Of a stretch of 64,000 nt of DNA, positions 8,641 to 17,287 are shown piece after piece (position 1 is the stretch's first letter; each line of letters begins with the position of its first letter). A program made the position numbers and the translations under genes. Source of the DNA: Prorocentrum cordatum (Eukaryota; Sar; Dinophyceae; Prorocentrales; Prorocentraceae); the NCBI GenBank assembly GCA_963575745.1, contig CAUYUJ010018540.1:137733-201732 (forward strand). The letters are read 5' to 3'. Below the pieces are notes generated by a model, which saw only the letters and a program-made list of their open reading frames with translations, did not search any database and was not told the origin of the DNA.

Positions 8641-11565
8641 TCAAGATAAAGAAGATGTGCCTGCAATGTCTGCCAGCATCTGGGCTTCCCTCAGATGCTG
8701 GAGCTCAGCGCTGCAGCGCGCCGTGGCCTCAGAGGCGGATTGCTCCGCAAATGCTGTCAGCATGGATGGATTATCCATCAGCTGTTTCAGCGCGCCTTTG
8801 GACCTAGCGTCGCTGACCGTCTGCAGCTCACGGCTAGTGTACCCCATCACTATCTTCCGGCGGGGCCGTACAGCGTCCATGGGTACACTTCCACCATGCT
8901 GGGCCAGTGTCCTGGCAACGAAGCAATCGAACGATTCAAGATCGTCGATGTTGTCGCCTCGCATAGTGGCCTTGGCGAGCGTCTCCATCAACCCCTGAGG
9001 CAGGTTTCCCTGCAATTGCTCGCGCTCCTGCGCCGGGGTCGGCTCGCCCGTCAGCACCGTCTGGAATGACGTGCTGCTTGAGCTCGAGGCGGGTTGCCCC
9101 GCAGCTCCAAAACGATCACACCTGATCGAGAGATGCCCTGACGGCAACTTCGTCGTCGGCATGATCTTGGAGCCCTCGGGGAGCTCCATTTTGACCTGCC
9201 CCTTTCCAGGGAATATCAGCTTCTCCTGGCCTCGTTCAAGCACGATGATCGTGCGTTTGTCCTGCATACTATCGAGGCCTAGGATGGCTGGCAGGCCTTT
9301 GCCACAGCCTGACACAATGTTCGTCTTATATGAATCGAGCTGGGTCGACCCCTGGTACTCGAAGGCAATACTGCATGTGCCTACGGTATCCGCTGGGGCC
9401 GACCCTTCTTCCACTCCGTTGATATTCAAACGAGAGCGGGGCTCGAACGTACAAGTACGGCCGTGTGCCTCAGCAGCCTGGACGAACTTGCGGCTCGTGT
9501 TCTCGCCCATGATGTTGATCTTCGAGCCTACATCGATGAGAATGGAATTTCCACCATCATCCAGGAACGTCTTACTCGGCTGCTTGATGTGCACAGTTTC
9601 TGAAGTGTCGGCTGTGCCGTCAGGCGGTTTTCCCCGCGAGTCGGTCGCACTCCCTGGCGGGTTGCCCCGCATGACGCTGGCATACGGCCTGCCTTCGGCC
9701 ATACGCACCAGGTCGATGTACTGGAAGTACGACACGTGCTGGACGTGATCGCCGCGCTCCTCCCGCCAGTTGGCATACTCATCACGCATGCTCTTATACT
9801 GCTCGCGGGTCGTGCGTCTCGTCAGCGTCAGATACGAGTGAAGGGCAATCTCCTGCAGCCCCTCATTCGTGAGGTGATCCCTGTATTGCAGCCACTCCTC
9901 GAACTCCTCGTTCGTCGCTGTGATATCGACGGCCCTGGCTGCCGTTGCTGCTGTTGCCACTGAGGAATCTGAGATGTCAAACGACGGACTATCAGTCTCA
10001 GAATTATCGGCATCCAGCATAAAGGTTGTGTGTGCATTATCCATTTGATTCTGGAAATGCCGAACACGCAACTCACGCAGCTGGTCAGGGTCCAGTGCCA
10101 TCTCTGCCCCGCCCCCACTCTGGGGAGACATTTGAGGAGTATTAGGCAGGTTTCCCTGCTGAGGCGCCGTCATCGGGATAAGCTGATCGAAGTCTCCCGT
10201 CTCCATCGGCGGCCTCACCTCCTCTGGCAGGTTTCCCTGCTGTTGGGGCTGAGCTGTCTGCCTATCTAGCATCCTGGCCGTCATCTCCTCCGCCATGCTC
10301 CTCAACTCCCGCAGCTCCCTCGCTGCTTGCTCAGGAGTCTGAATGAAGGAGCCGGTCCACGGGAATGATGACGCTATGATGCCAGGTGCTCGGCAGATAG
10401 CACATGGTGGCTGCCGAGGATCTCCCTCGCGCTGATTTGCGACATGGCCCACCACATTTGAATTCCAGCACCCCTCATGGAACAAGTGATTACACCTCAA
10501 ACGGTAAACACTTTCCCTGGGCTGAAATTCTTCGAGGCATACCGCACAGGTATCTTCCATCCCAGTGAAAACTTCCACATCTGCTGCTCTGGGATATACC
10601 CGCCGCTGTCTCTCCAATACCGTCTCGGAGGGCATGAAGGCAGCTGGGGGAGCTCCTGATGGATCCAGCACCTCCGGCACTCCGGCATTTGGCACGGAGG
10701 CGGTAGGGGTCACAGCAGGCGAGTTTCCTCGAAAAGGTGAGCCTCTGTTTCTCACAACCTCAAGTGCAGCTGCACGTGAATGATCTCGTGCGTTCTGCAC
10801 GGCCTGTCTGCGCCTAAAGCATGCCTGTTGAGTGTGGTATGTCTGCCTGATATAATCAGGCACGCCTCTACTGCCAGACGATATCGAATGGGCAGTGGGC
10901 TGGACAGCCACATCTGGCGTCGTCGGCGAAGGCATGAAGGCCATGTGCGGATACATAGATTGATCACTACAGCGCACGTTAGTGAGGCTGTGGAGCTGAT
11001 CCGCCCATTCGCGAACAAACTTGTTCGGGACTCTGGACCCATCAGGGTACAATGGCGGATTCATGTGCGCTGGCGGTGGCCTCTGGCCCTGGGCCATGCT
11101 CGGGTGAGCATTGAACGCTGGGATGAAGGCTCGCTGCCGAGCAGGATCCCTTGGGTTGGGACCCTCAGGCTCCCAGGACCAGGCCGGCCTCCACCTCTGA
11201 CCACTTGGGTGAGGCAGATTATGGCTCTGCACCTGCTGCACAGCGGCCGCCACTCTTGCACGGTAGTCATCAGGCACACCAGCGACTGTGGATTGTCCAG
11301 CAAACGGTCGACGATGGCTTGGGGTGCCGGGCAGGTTTCCCTGCTGACTCGTTGGAGTGCCGGGCGGCATCGTGTTCAGGAGAGCTGTACCATGCTCGGC
11401 CCTAGCCGCTGCGATCCTCCCCATGAGGGTGCCGTTCGTGGCAGGGCGGCCAGGAGTCCCGAACGGAGACTGTGCAGGTGGCGTAGCCATTGGGGTCATG
11501 CCCCTCGGTGTGCATGCTCTGCGAGGGGCTCCCATGCATCTGCTCAAATCGAGCAGGCTCTCCAA
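8641..11565 (-). CDS. RING finger plus retropepsin-like protease ORF of element 1
   Basis: 974 aa. A proline-rich N-terminal third leads to a canonical RING-H2 finger at about residues 340-395 (CAVC...C-H-H near LRCNHLFHEGC, ending CAIC). Such domains usually act in E3 ubiquitin ligases. Near residue 677 LIDVGSKINIMG resembles the retropepsin active site D-S/T-G with Val in the middle, and PAILGLDSM near 757 matches the second retropepsin hallmark, hydrophobic-LG. This would process the polyproteins. A RING finger is not a usual part of copia elements. Hairpins 9000, 9089, 9657, 10146, 10227 and 11331 are inside and mostly encode QGNLP or RGNPP. The start chosen is the first ATG; coding could begin somewhat upstream. 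Confidence 0.8.
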   Translation of the reverse strand: MESLLDLSRCMGAPRRACTPRGMTPMATPPAQSPFGTPGRPATNGTLMGRIAAARAEHGTALLNTMPPGTPTSQQGNLPGTPSHRRPFAGQSTVAGVPDDYRARVAAAVQQVQSHNLPHPSGQRWRPAWSWEPEGPNPRDPARQRAFIPAFNAHPSMAQGQRPPPAHMNPPLYPDGSRVPNKFVREWADQLHSLTNVRCSDQSMYPHMAFMPSPTTPDVAVQPTAHSISSGSRGVPDYIRQTYHTQQACFRRRQAVQNARDHSRAAALEVVRNRGSPFRGNSPAVTPTASVPNAGVPEVLDPSGAPPAAFMPSETVLERQRRVYPRAADVEVFTGMEDTCAVCLEEFQPRESVYRLRCNHLFHEGCWNSNVVGHVANQREGDPRQPPCAICRAPGIIASSFPWTGSFIQTPEQAARELRELRSMAEEMTARMLDRQTAQPQQQGNLPEEVRPPMETGDFDQLIPMTAPQQGNLPNTPQMSPQSGGGAEMALDPDQLRELRVRHFQNQMDNAHTTFMLDADNSETDSPSFDISDSSVATAATAARAVDITATNEEFEEWLQYRDHLTNEGLQEIALHSYLTLTRRTTREQYKSMRDEYANWREERGDHVQHVSYFQYIDLVRMAEGRPYASVMRGNPPGSATDSRGKPPDGTADTSETVHIKQPSKTFLDDGGNSILIDVGSKINIMGENTSRKFVQAAEAHGRTCTFEPRSRLNINGVEEGSAPADTVGTCSIAFEYQGSTQLDSYKTNIVSGCGKGLPAILGLDSMQDKRTIIVLERGQEKLIFPGKGQVKMELPEGSKIMPTTKLPSGHLSIRCDRFGAAGQPASSSSSTSFQTVLTGEPTPAQEREQLQGNLPQGLMETLAKATMRGDNIDDLESFDCFVARTLAQHGGSVPMDAVRPRRKIVMGYTSRELQTVSDARSKGALKQLMDNPSMLTAFAEQSASEATARCSAELQHLREAQMLADIAGTSSLS

Positions 11566-11620
11566 AGATGCGGCCGAACGTCTGCGGGTCTCCCTGCGGC
11601 TCAGGCATCTCAGCTCTGAG

Positions 11621-12481
11621 TCAATTTATAGGCAGGTTTCCCTGCATGGCCTGACGATTTCGCGTCGCCATGGCGGACATTGCTCCCTGGCCTGCGGCCC
11701 AGGGGTCCTGTTGATATAACCTATCCGCCAATTGCTCCACCTGTTCAGGGTTCAAAGCGGCCGCTATCTGGTCCAAGTCCGAGGTGCGGATGGCCTGCCA
11801 AGACACGGCGCTAGGCCCTTGGCTTGGGGCGCGGCTTGGAGCCGCGCTCCCGGCCTCACTCTCGGTGATCATGAAGATCTGGTGGACCTCAGGCTGGTTT
11901 CCCAGCTTGGCGGGACTGTAGTGGTCCCCAACCTCCCTGTGGAGGTAGACCATGGGAGGGTCGACGCCCTCTTGGTCTCGGGACCACTGGTGTTTGACGC
12001 TGGCACTGCCAACGTCAGCCCACCTGCCAGGGGCCGACAGCACGGCGGGGGGGACTCGCGCCCGGCGATCCCCCATGCACTCGGGATTGTGCCAGTGCTT
12101 CCCCGTGGCCAGGTCCTCTACATGGGAAATGTAGTACGGTTCAATGATGCCGTTGCTTCCCTCGGACAAAAGGACTCCGTTATCAGACCAACAGAATTTA
12201 ATGCCATCTTGCATGGCCTTATGCCAATCTACGAAGATGATGATGTCGGAGTCTGGGCCCCGCCCACTGTTTACGGCACGACGGCGGACCGTCGGCACGA
12301 AGTGGATGTGTGACCGGCCTGTTCCCCGTTTCTTCGTGTTGTGCTCGGGTCTACAGGACAGACCGTGCCACATGATGCCTTCGAAGGCATACCACCGAGT
12401 GCCATGCATGGCTACCTCGGGGTACGGGGCCGGTCTCCCGGCAGGTTGGTCGCACAATACGATGGAGCTTTCAATGTCCAT
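11621..12481 (-). CDS. Tpt1/KptA RNA 2'-phosphotransferase C-lobe of element 1
   Basis: 286 aa. Residues 26-130 match the ADP-ribosyltransferase-like lobe of Tpt1: HGT (26-28), GLSC (40-43), HIHF (58-61), SGR (72-74, giving the catalytic Arg), DIIIFVD (79-85), QDGIKF, NGVLL (101-105), then G..EPYYIS. In known Tpt1 the enzyme uses NAD+ to remove a splice-junction 2'-phosphate from RNA. The matching N-lobe is at the C-terminus of the overlapping upstream ORF, in another frame. The rest is a Pro/Gln-rich tail ending in hairpin 11632 (QGNLP) just before the stop. This is a clear domain match made from memory of the family. Function in the element life cycle is unknown. Confidence 0.85.
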   Translation of the reverse strand: MDIESSIVLCDQPAGRPAPYPEVAMHGTRWYAFEGIMWHGLSCRPEHNTKKRGTGRSHIHFVPTVRRRAVNSGRGPDSDIIIFVDWHKAMQDGIKFCWSDNGVLLSEGSNGIIEPYYISHVEDLATGKHWHNPECMGDRRARVPPAVLSAPGRWADVGSASVKHQWSRDQEGVDPPMVYLHREVGDHYSPAKLGNQPEVHQIFMITESEAGSAAPSRAPSQGPSAVSWQAIRTSDLDQIAAALNPEQVEQLADRLYQQDPWAAGQGAMSAMATRNRQAMQGNLPIN

Positions 12482-15400
12482 GAATGCCCCTGAGAGGCGC
12501 GGATGAAGATCTCGGGCTCACCGGAGTCCCGCATTAACACCTTTAACTGAAGGCGCTGTTTTTCTTCTCCGTCTGGTTCACGGACATGAACCACTTCCAT
12601 CATGATGGCTGCCAGTTGGTCAACCGTGCGAGCATATAGGTTCGCATTGATGACTTTGGCCTCGTCATGTCTGGGATTATACCCGTCGTGTCTCGATGTT
12701 CCTGTGTTCCACGGATAATCATTCACGAGTTCCACGAGGTTAACCCAATCATCATGATCATCGAAGGAAGCCAGGTCCCTCACAGGATTGTGTGGTTTGT
12801 CTGGCGCATGTCTGCATATCCTGCTGAGAGCTTTACTCAGCTGTTTGAGAGTGTGATTGGATGTAGGAAGGATGTTAGCTTGCCTGCATTTCTTCATGAA
12901 TGCCCCATCCACCGAGCGTATCGGTGGGAGCTTCCGCAGAGCAAGTCTATCCCTGATCACACTCGGAGTCCCACTGGTGAAGGGCGTGCCCCCTGGGTGG
13001 TGCAGCTGATCCACGGGCGGGCTTCCCCGCATAGGAGCCTCTGTCGCTGAAGAGGCTGCGGCTCCTGAAGAGGAGGAAGCTGCAGCGGCAGGGCCTGGCG
13101 GGTTTCCCCGCGGTGATCCGCGACTGGCGCTGCCCCTAATCGTCGGCACCCAGGCACCCCTAGACATAGCACCATCGTCGGACCTTTTGGAACGGGCCGC
13201 CACAGGCGAAGCTGGCGCAGGGGCATACCCGGTGCGCTCGAAAGCTGCCGCCCTTTTAGCAATGGAGCTGCTGCGACTAGGCGGGCGTCTCCGTTCCTCC
13301 ACAGGGTCCTGAGGTTGCTGCTTGGGCTCAGACGCTTGCGCAGGAGTTGCGCCAATCGGCGGTCTCGGAGTTGCAGAGCGAGGCGCCTCCATCTGCGCAT
13401 CTGGCCCAGGATCCTGAGAGCGTGCTTTCGGTTTCACCTCCGAAGACGACTTCGGTGCCGGGGTTTCACTCTTAGCCTTCGAAAGTAGTGGGAGCGGGGG
13501 TTTCCTAGCCCCCTTCATGTAAATCTTGTTGGAATCCCCCAACATCTTGCGAGTTGCCTCGCGTGCGCGTTCGTCTGCTATCCGCATGCGTTCCTCGTCC
13601 TCCGCAACACGTTGGGCCTTCTGTTCATCCTTAGATGTCGGTTCTGGTTGTTGGGACTGACTAGAAACGCCGGGCGAGTTTCCTCGCATACCAGGAAGAC
13701 TAAAGAGCGCGTCTTTCTCTTCCTGGGTCATGGGCACCAGTCCTCCCCTTGGAACCGGGGTAGACTTCTCCTCTTCCTGTTTCGGATCCAAGTGGCCCAG
13801 GATCCCGAGACGACGATTCACTTCTGCGATCTCGTCCTGTGTCATCGGGATCAGTGGTGGATGGCCCTCTTTATGACAGGTGTTGCCCCTGTTTGGGCTC
13901 AGACCTTCATTGTTGCCAACGGGGCATCCCGGCCTGTGGTTCTGGAACGGCTCGGAACAAGGTCCGCAAGCTGCTTGAGGCCTATACTGCTTGCGAGCCG
14001 CGATGATGTTTCGCAGCTGCGCCCGCGCTTCTTCAATTTCAGGGCGGGGGATGTTTGTTGCAAGCTGATAGCCTCCGCGGATGGCTTTCCCCTCAGCGTC
14101 CCTATAGGCAGGGTTGCCCTTGTCGAAGGCCGAGTGTTCCCCTTTTCGGCGTCTTGGGTCATTATACGGAAGCAGCTGGCCTCCTCGCCTGAGAGCGTGT
14201 TCTTTCGGGCCAGCCTGCCTCCACTCACGAGGAAGCCGAGCCTGTGGATGTGGTTCTCCCCTGACACGCGGATGGGAACGAGACCTTCCAGCATTCTCAT
14301 AAGAAGAGGCTGCCGAAGCAGCCTGAGTGGTAGCCGGCGGAGGCGCCTGCGGAGGCCCCTGTGCAATCCCAGGTGGATCGGCCACATGAGGCAGGTTTCC
14401 CTGCTGGCTGGAGCTCGGCGCAAATGGCGCTTGTGCCGAGGGTGATGGTGCTTCAGGCTCGTCGGGATCAAAGTCCACCTCTACCTCCCCGTTGACTTCC
14501 ATCATGAGGATTGTGGCTTCGTCCTCGCATAGCCCGCAACCATCGCCCACTTCTTCTTCTGATGTAGAACTGCCAATGATGATGGCCGTTGGCGCAGCCG
14601 GGACAGGCAGGTTTCCCTGCATAGCCGGCGTCTGTGCGTCGCTCGGTTGTCCCGGGGTAGGCGGCGCGGTTGTCGGCTCAGGCTCGTTGCCGAGCACAGG
14701 CTGCCCGGCGATGTTGCGCATGGCCGTGTTGTTTGGCCATGGTCCCACCGCCTGGAGACCCCATCCTGGCGGAGGAAGAGCCTGACCGCGCATGGCGATG
14801 GCCCTTTCAAGAGCATCACGCCATCTCCCGCGGGAGTATATCACGTGTCTCTGCACGTCCTCAGGATGCACGCTGTCGATGAGAGTCAAAGCTGCCAACA
14901 CTAACTCCGAGTCATCGCAGGCGTCGGTGTCCTGCAGCATCATGATGCCAGCTTCGATCCTCTCTTGACTCTCGGGATACGCGATGGTAAGTATCTCATG
15001 CATCCTCATGAGAGTTTGCAGCAGTGTACGTGGTCCGTACTCGCCTGGGGCAAGCGAACCAGCGGGTGCAAATGGGATCTCTGGTTCACCTGCAATGAAA
15101 GCTTGAACGAACGCTTGAGACTCCATATCTATAAGTTCCCCATTAGTTTGGGGATAGATAGGCCTGTTTCCCGGCGGGGGTTCAGGTGGAGGTTGGAGGT
15201 TGCGTTCAACCTCGGAAGGCGAAGCCTCCACAGTGATGTCCTCGTCACTGCTTTCGTAGGCCATGATGTTGCCTGGATCCCCGACCACCCAGTCGAAGAA
15301 AGACAAAGGCTGGTTTCCCAGCGCACCGTGATCCACGGGAGTGAGCTCGTTGTTGCCAATGACGAACCGGCGGACGTACTCGAGGTAGTACGCGTACAAT

Positions 15401-16881
15401 CCATGACCATACGCCTCGAGCTCGTCGACGTTGTCCATGCAACCGACCCAAGTGTAAAATATCTGTTCCATGGCCTCAAAATCCTGGAGGCTCAGATATT
15501 CGATGGATGGTTCACTTGAGCCAAAATGGACTTCGGTCGACCTGCCCTTTCCATTTCCCTTCGCTGGACAACCTCGCACAAGATGGTCGGTACTGTCGCA
15601 CTCATGGCACTTAAGAACCTGGCCGTCTCTACCTCGCGGGTTTCCCCGCCTACCCTTGCCTTTTCCTGAGGTCTCTCTACGGCCCTTGCCACGGCCCTTT
15701 CCCCCGAAGAATATCTCATCATATTGTTCATCTGAGAGCCTCTGAAGGAATGCCGTAATGCCTCGTCCGTTCAACCTCCGACGACCTCGTTTACCTTTAC
15801 CTTTTCCCTTGAAACTCCTCCGTATCCTCCTCCTAACACGACGTACTGGTTTTCGTGTGAACCTCCCCCACCTCCGTTCAGCCGGTTGCAATAACCAAAA
15901 CAAGCGTTCAGCACGCTGATTGTCATTATCCATATTCATAATATCGGACCAATCTAAAGCTTCAACGCCGTCTGATGATATAGTATCTGCGTCGGTGCCG
16001 GAGTCGAAATCCTCGTCTCCCAAGTAGGTGGATACACCGTCGGTTAGGGGGTTTGATTCATCCCATAGAGAACGGTGTGGTTGTGGTTCTCTAGAAGGAG
16101 GGCTGGTTGCCCAGCTTGGTTGTGATCGATCTCCTGCTAGTAGAGCAGTGGATTCTCCAGGATCATCGGCCCATATGCTTGAGGGCCCGTTCCCAGGCTG
16201 GGCTTCAGTGGTCAAGGTAGTGTAGAAATTGCCACTACCAGATCCCCTTCCCTTTCCAAACACAGATCCTATATTACCAGGAGACCGTTCAGATAGGTGG
16301 CCTATCGAACGCATCCTCTCCAGCAAATCATCATGCTGTTGTTGTGTTCGGGGCATTCGGTGATTGAGTGGCTGTAAGCGCTGCATGGCTCGCTGGTTGC
16401 CGACGCCTAAGGCGCGGAACAGGATCGCGGTTAGTAGTTGGAAGTTGGGAAGGTCAAATCCCACCGGCTGTGCCTCAAGTCGGGCCATTTCGAATCGGGT
16501 AAGGGTGACGTCGATTCGTTCTCCGTGAGGCGCGTGGGAGTCGATGAGATGTGTGCCGGAAGTGAGCTGGCGCTCATCTTCCAGGCGTTCGAACTTCATG
16601 CTTAGGAGGAACATGATGTAGGTCACTGGGTCGGCGTGGACCCCATCGATGTCAGCACCATAATTTATAATGTCAGGCGGTACCCTCATGGCGAGTGTCC
16701 TCGCTAGGCCACCCAGGCCGCGTTGCATGGCGGCCGCTTGGGCCTGTGGCGTCATACGTCCGCTTGTGACGTTGAGCCATGCGTTGACCTCATAAACGTA
16801 CTCGCGGAAAGGCACGTTGCCTTGAGGGTCCCAATATGGGCAATGTGTTTGCCCATCGGTGCTGTTGTCTCCACGACGCAC
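12412..16881 (-). CDS. Gag-like polyprotein of element 1 ending in the Tpt1 N-lobe
   Basis: 1489 aa, the first large ORF after the 5' LTR. A helical capsid-like region (1-220) precedes basic Gly/Lys/Arg-rich stretches and a CCHC zinc knuckle CHECDSTDHLVRGC near residue 427, which marks the nucleocapsid. A long acidic and proline-rich middle follows. The C-terminus (about 1345-1465) matches the N-lobe of Tpt1: LSKALSRICRHAPD supplies the Arg-His pair, and FIRASQGHS the Arg of the family's IRANQGHS motif. The reading frame then leaves the domain and stops at 12412, while the C-lobe continues in the overlapping ORF. Hairpins 12429, 13017, 13098, 13674, 14391, 14607, 14682, 15309, 15636 and 16102 are inside. 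Confidence 0.85.
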   Translation of the reverse strand: MRRGDNSTDGQTHCPYWDPQGNVPFREYVYEVNAWLNVTSGRMTPQAQAAAMQRGLGGLARTLAMRVPPDIINYGADIDGVHADPVTYIMFLLSMKFERLEDERQLTSGTHLIDSHAPHGERIDVTLTRFEMARLEAQPVGFDLPNFQLLTAILFRALGVGNQRAMQRLQPLNHRMPRTQQQHDDLLERMRSIGHLSERSPGNIGSVFGKGRGSGSGNFYTTLTTEAQPGNGPSSIWADDPGESTALLAGDRSQPSWATSPPSREPQPHRSLWDESNPLTDGVSTYLGDEDFDSGTDADTISSDGVEALDWSDIMNMDNDNQRAERLFWLLQPAERRWGRFTRKPVRRVRRRIRRSFKGKGKGKRGRRRLNGRGITAFLQRLSDEQYDEIFFGGKGRGKGRRETSGKGKGRRGNPRGRDGQVLKCHECDSTDHLVRGCPAKGNGKGRSTEVHFGSSEPSIEYLSLQDFEAMEQIFYTWVGCMDNVDELEAYGHGLYAYYLEYVRRFVIGNNELTPVDHGALGNQPLSFFDWVVGDPGNIMAYESSDEDITVEASPSEVERNLQPPPEPPPGNRPIYPQTNGELIDMESQAFVQAFIAGEPEIPFAPAGSLAPGEYGPRTLLQTLMRMHEILTIAYPESQERIEAGIMMLQDTDACDDSELVLAALTLIDSVHPEDVQRHVIYSRGRWRDALERAIAMRGQALPPPGWGLQAVGPWPNNTAMRNIAGQPVLGNEPEPTTAPPTPGQPSDAQTPAMQGNLPVPAAPTAIIIGSSTSEEEVGDGCGLCEDEATILMMEVNGEVEVDFDPDEPEAPSPSAQAPFAPSSSQQGNLPHVADPPGIAQGPPQAPPPATTQAASAASSYENAGRSRSHPRVRGEPHPQARLPREWRQAGPKEHALRRGGQLLPYNDPRRRKGEHSAFDKGNPAYRDAEGKAIRGGYQLATNIPRPEIEEARAQLRNIIAARKQYRPQAACGPCSEPFQNHRPGCPVGNNEGLSPNRGNTCHKEGHPPLIPMTQDEIAEVNRRLGILGHLDPKQEEEKSTPVPRGGLVPMTQEEKDALFSLPGMRGNSPGVSSQSQQPEPTSKDEQKAQRVAEDEERMRIADERAREATRKMLGDSNKIYMKGARKPPLPLLSKAKSETPAPKSSSEVKPKARSQDPGPDAQMEAPRSATPRPPIGATPAQASEPKQQPQDPVEERRRPPSRSSSIAKRAAAFERTGYAPAPASPVAARSKRSDDGAMSRGAWVPTIRGSASRGSPRGNPPGPAAAASSSSGAAASSATEAPMRGSPPVDQLHHPGGTPFTSGTPSVIRDRLALRKLPPIRSVDGAFMKKCRQANILPTSNHTLKQLSKALSRICRHAPDKPHNPVRDLASFDDHDDWVNLVELVNDYPWNTGTSRHDGYNPRHDEAKVINANLYARTVDQLAAIMMEVVHVREPDGEEKQRLQLKVLMRDSGEPEIFIRASQGHSWTLKAPSYCATNLPGDRPRTPR
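12429..12442 (-). repeat. Family-1 hairpin at the Tpt1 frame junction
   Basis: Stem GCCGG/CCGGC, RNA loop GAGA, inside the 70-base overlap of the two ORFs that together encode Tpt1. Omitting exactly these 14 bases carries the upstream frame directly into the downstream frame. A single-base indel in the neighbouring C/G runs would do the same. Confidence 0.85.
15515..15529 (-). other. 15-base match to the dinoflagellate spliced-leader 3' end
   Basis: On the minus strand CCATTTTGGCTCAAG equals the last 15 bases of the conserved 22-nt dinoflagellate spliced leader. It is in the sense strand of the gag-like ORF, in frame (codes VHFGSS with neighbours). The upstream seven leader bases are absent. 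It may be a relic of a trans-spliced transcript captured by the element, or chance; a chance 15-mer in 64 kb is improbable. Confidence 0.5.
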
Positions 16882-17287
16882 GTGTCCGATTGCTGCCCCC
16901 AGCGCGAACCATATGATAGCGAAGATAACCAGCCCAAGGCTGTGTAGATAGGGGTGGTTATGAGGCGCGTTGCCGCGCTGGGGTAGCGCCTTGTCGAGTC
17001 TTCGAGGCGCTCTATCTGGCGGATCTCTCCGCCCATGCTTCAGGTATTGCGCTTTTGGCTAGTTGCCGAGCGGTTGGTAGTAGCGCAATGATGAAGCGTA
17101 TATGGTACCAATGTCGTTGTCTAGACGTCGTACCTCTCGTGTCGCTTCTTGCTCTTGGATAGATCCTCGTAAACGTACTGGGAGTGATAGCGCACGGTGG
17201 TAGGTGGTCACGAAGATCGTGCCGAAGAGTATGAGGCTAAGACGAGCAAGAGCTGACCACGCGAGAGTGCGGCCAGCTCCGCTACCA
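16882..17287 (-). other. 5' leader of element 1
   Basis: About 400 bases between the 5' LTR and the gag-like start codon. It contains hairpins at 16965-16978 (loop GCAA), 17018-17033 (6-bp stem, loop GAGA) and a mismatched one at 17058-17071. A 94-codon open frame (17036-16752) starts just before the 17018 hairpin and overlaps the gag start in another frame; its reality is unclear. Confidence 0.6.
17276..17287 (-). promoter_or_regulatory. Primer binding site of element 1
   Basis: Sense strand TGGTAGCGGAGC directly abuts the 5' LTR. It ends in the complement of tRNA CCA and matches the 3' acceptor end of initiator tRNA-Met at 10 of 12 positions (TGGTAGCAGAGG expected for many eukaryotes). Reverse transcription would start here. 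Confidence 0.75.

Larger units (their letters stand above)
1877..17071 (-). repeat. Family-1 mini-hairpins dispersed through element 1
   Basis: Plus-strand consensus GCNNG-TTTC-CN'N'GC, usually preceded by G. In the minus-strand RNA this is a 5-bp stem closed by GAAA, or by GCAA, GAGA or GUAA. Perfect stems start at 1877, 2053, 3449, 4088, 4349, 4756, 6080, 7683, 7941, 9000, 9089, 9657, 10146, 10227, 11331, 11632, 11893, 12429, 13017, 13098, 13674, 14391, 14607, 14682, 15309, 15636, 16102, 16691, 16965 and 17018 (6 bp); 13017 and 16691 have non-GNRA loops. Near-perfect ones start at 2662, 8557, 9624, 10719, 11584, 14109, 15162 and 17058. The two variable positions covary (AG/CT, GA/TC, TC/GA, TG/CA, GG/CC, CT/AG, GT/AC, AC/GT, CG/CG, GC/GC). 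All share one orientation relative to the element. Confidence 0.93.
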
